Assembly: GCA_934365945.1 (NCBI GenBank)
Contig: CAKRNE010000005.1
Location: forward strand, 62,001 to 126,000
Source: an uncultured Agathobacter sp.
GTDB lineage: Bacteria > Bacillota > Clostridia > Lachnospirales > Lachnospiraceae
Direction of reading: 5' to 3'
Length of the DNA: 64,000 nt
Part shown: piece after piece, positions 63,393-64,000 of the stretch
Layout: every line of letters starts with the position of its first letter
Position numbering within the stretch: the first letter of the stretch is position 1
Notes under the pieces: generated by a model
Seen by the model: only the letters and a program-made list of their open reading frames with translations
Told to the model about the DNA's origin: nothing
The model's database searches: none
Translations under genes and position numbers: made by a program

Positions 63393-64000
63393 TATTTTAC
63401 CTCAAACTTGTATCCGATGCCCCAGACAGTTGCTATGCGCCAGGTTGGCTTGTCCTTGATTTTCTCGCGGAGACGCTTCACGTGTACATCGACAGTGCGG
63501 GTGTCACCGACATATTCATAGCCCCATATATTGTCCAAAAGCTGCTCCCTTGTAAACACCTGATTTGGAGATGATGCCAGGAAATATAAAAGCTCAAGCT
63601 CCTTTGGCGGCATATCGATCTGCTGTCCGTCATAGGTGACAGAGTAGTTGGATAGATTTACAATAAGCCCCGGATACTCCACACACTTGATATCTACGGA
63701 AGCATAGGCCTCCGGCTTTGCAGGCTGGAAGCGTCTGAGCACGGCCTTGACTCTTGCCACAAGCTCCTTTGAGTCAAAGGGCTTTAGTATATAGTCGTCG
63801 GCGCCAAGCTCAAGACCTAAAACCTTGTCAAATACCTCGCCCTTTGCGGAGAGCATGATAATCGGCACATCGGACTTTGCACGTATCTCACGGCATACCT
63901 GATAGCCGTCTATGCCCGGAAGCATGAGGTCCAAAAGAAGCATGTTTGGCTTGTAGTGCTCAAATGCGATAAGCGCCTGCTCACCGTCATTTACGATTTT
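63392..64000 (-). CDS. OmpR-family response regulator (partial, N-terminus outside the window)
   Basis: The frame is open to the window end and encodes 202 residues: KIVNDGEQALIAFEHYKPN then LLLDLMLPGIDGYQVC with the phosphorylatable Asp, LSAKGEVFDKVLGLELGADDYILKPFDSKEL and a winged helix (MPPKELELLYFLASSPNQVFTREQLLDNIWG, TVDVHVKRLREKIKDKP, IATVWGIGYKFEV). Only the first 30 or so receiver residues are missing. It is upstream of, and overlaps by one base, the kinase gene at 61953. Confidence 0.95.
   Translation of the reverse strand, partial: KIVNDGEQALIAFEHYKPNMLLLDLMLPGIDGYQVCREIRAKSDVPIIMLSAKGEVFDKVLGLELGADDYILKPFDSKELVARVKAVLRRFQPAKPEAYASVDIKCVEYPGLIVNLSNYSVTYDGQQIDMPPKELELLYFLASSPNQVFTREQLLDNIWGYEYVGDTRTVDVHVKRLREKIKDKPTWRIATVWGIGYKFEVK

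Overview
The window looks like a chromosomal segment of a Lachnospiraceae-type Firmicute, close in gene content to the Agathobacter/Roseburia group. This is inferred from low-to-moderate GC, strong AGGAGG-type ribosome binding sites, PdxST/PdxR, HemZ, Cthe_2159-like and BspA-like surface proteins, many OmpR/histidine-kinase pairs and AT-rich intergenic DNA. No rRNA, tRNA, CRISPR array, phage or transposase gene was recognised.

Layout. 0-7 kb: end of a DUF4956-like gene, a large Cthe_2159-type lipoprotein, then an OmpR regulator and histidine kinase separated by a 73-bp tandem repeat array and an AT-rich putative PD-(D/E)XK gene. 7-10 kb: pstS-pstC-pstA. 10-12 kb: an ECF sigma gene, its putative anti-sigma gene and a short remnant. 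12-21 kb: fructokinase, a membrane lipase-like hydrolase, a second two-component system, an AAA/DUF1703 protein and pdxS-pdxT. 21-27 kb: pdxR, then pstB-phoU-phoB-phoR, so the phosphate system is split in two blocks about 13 kb apart. Three promoters (pstS, pstB, phoB) carry Pho-box repeats in nearly the same geometry. 27-31 kb: DUF815 ATPase, ABC-F ATPase, ribosome hibernation factor. 31-36 kb: an AT-rich accessory stretch with a lipoprotein, an XRE regulator, a small membrane protein, a membrane-spanning sigma factor fusion and identical 19-bp palindromes. 36-47 kb: housekeeping genes (ddl, murF, cyclophilin, GNAT, glycosyltransferase, glucokinase, Rel, metallo-hydrolase, hemZ). 47-50 kb: surface proteins and a VanZ-like protein. 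50-55 kb: nagB-nagA-PTS IIA-PTS IIBC behind a structured leader. 55-57 kb: a secreted nuclease flanked by inverted copies of a palindromic element. 57-64 kb: hisS, aspS, a membrane-anchored protein and a convergent two-component system cut by the window end.

The most unusual content is non-coding. Three copies of a 270-288 nt palindromic element (21.1, 54.9 and 56.9 kb) share a conserved core, while their outer arms and internal hairpin stems differ between copies but stay self-complementary inside each copy. A second type of long hairpin lies at 61.7 kb. Together with the 73-bp array, the Pho promoters and the 19-bp operators, these are the parts that gene content does not explain.
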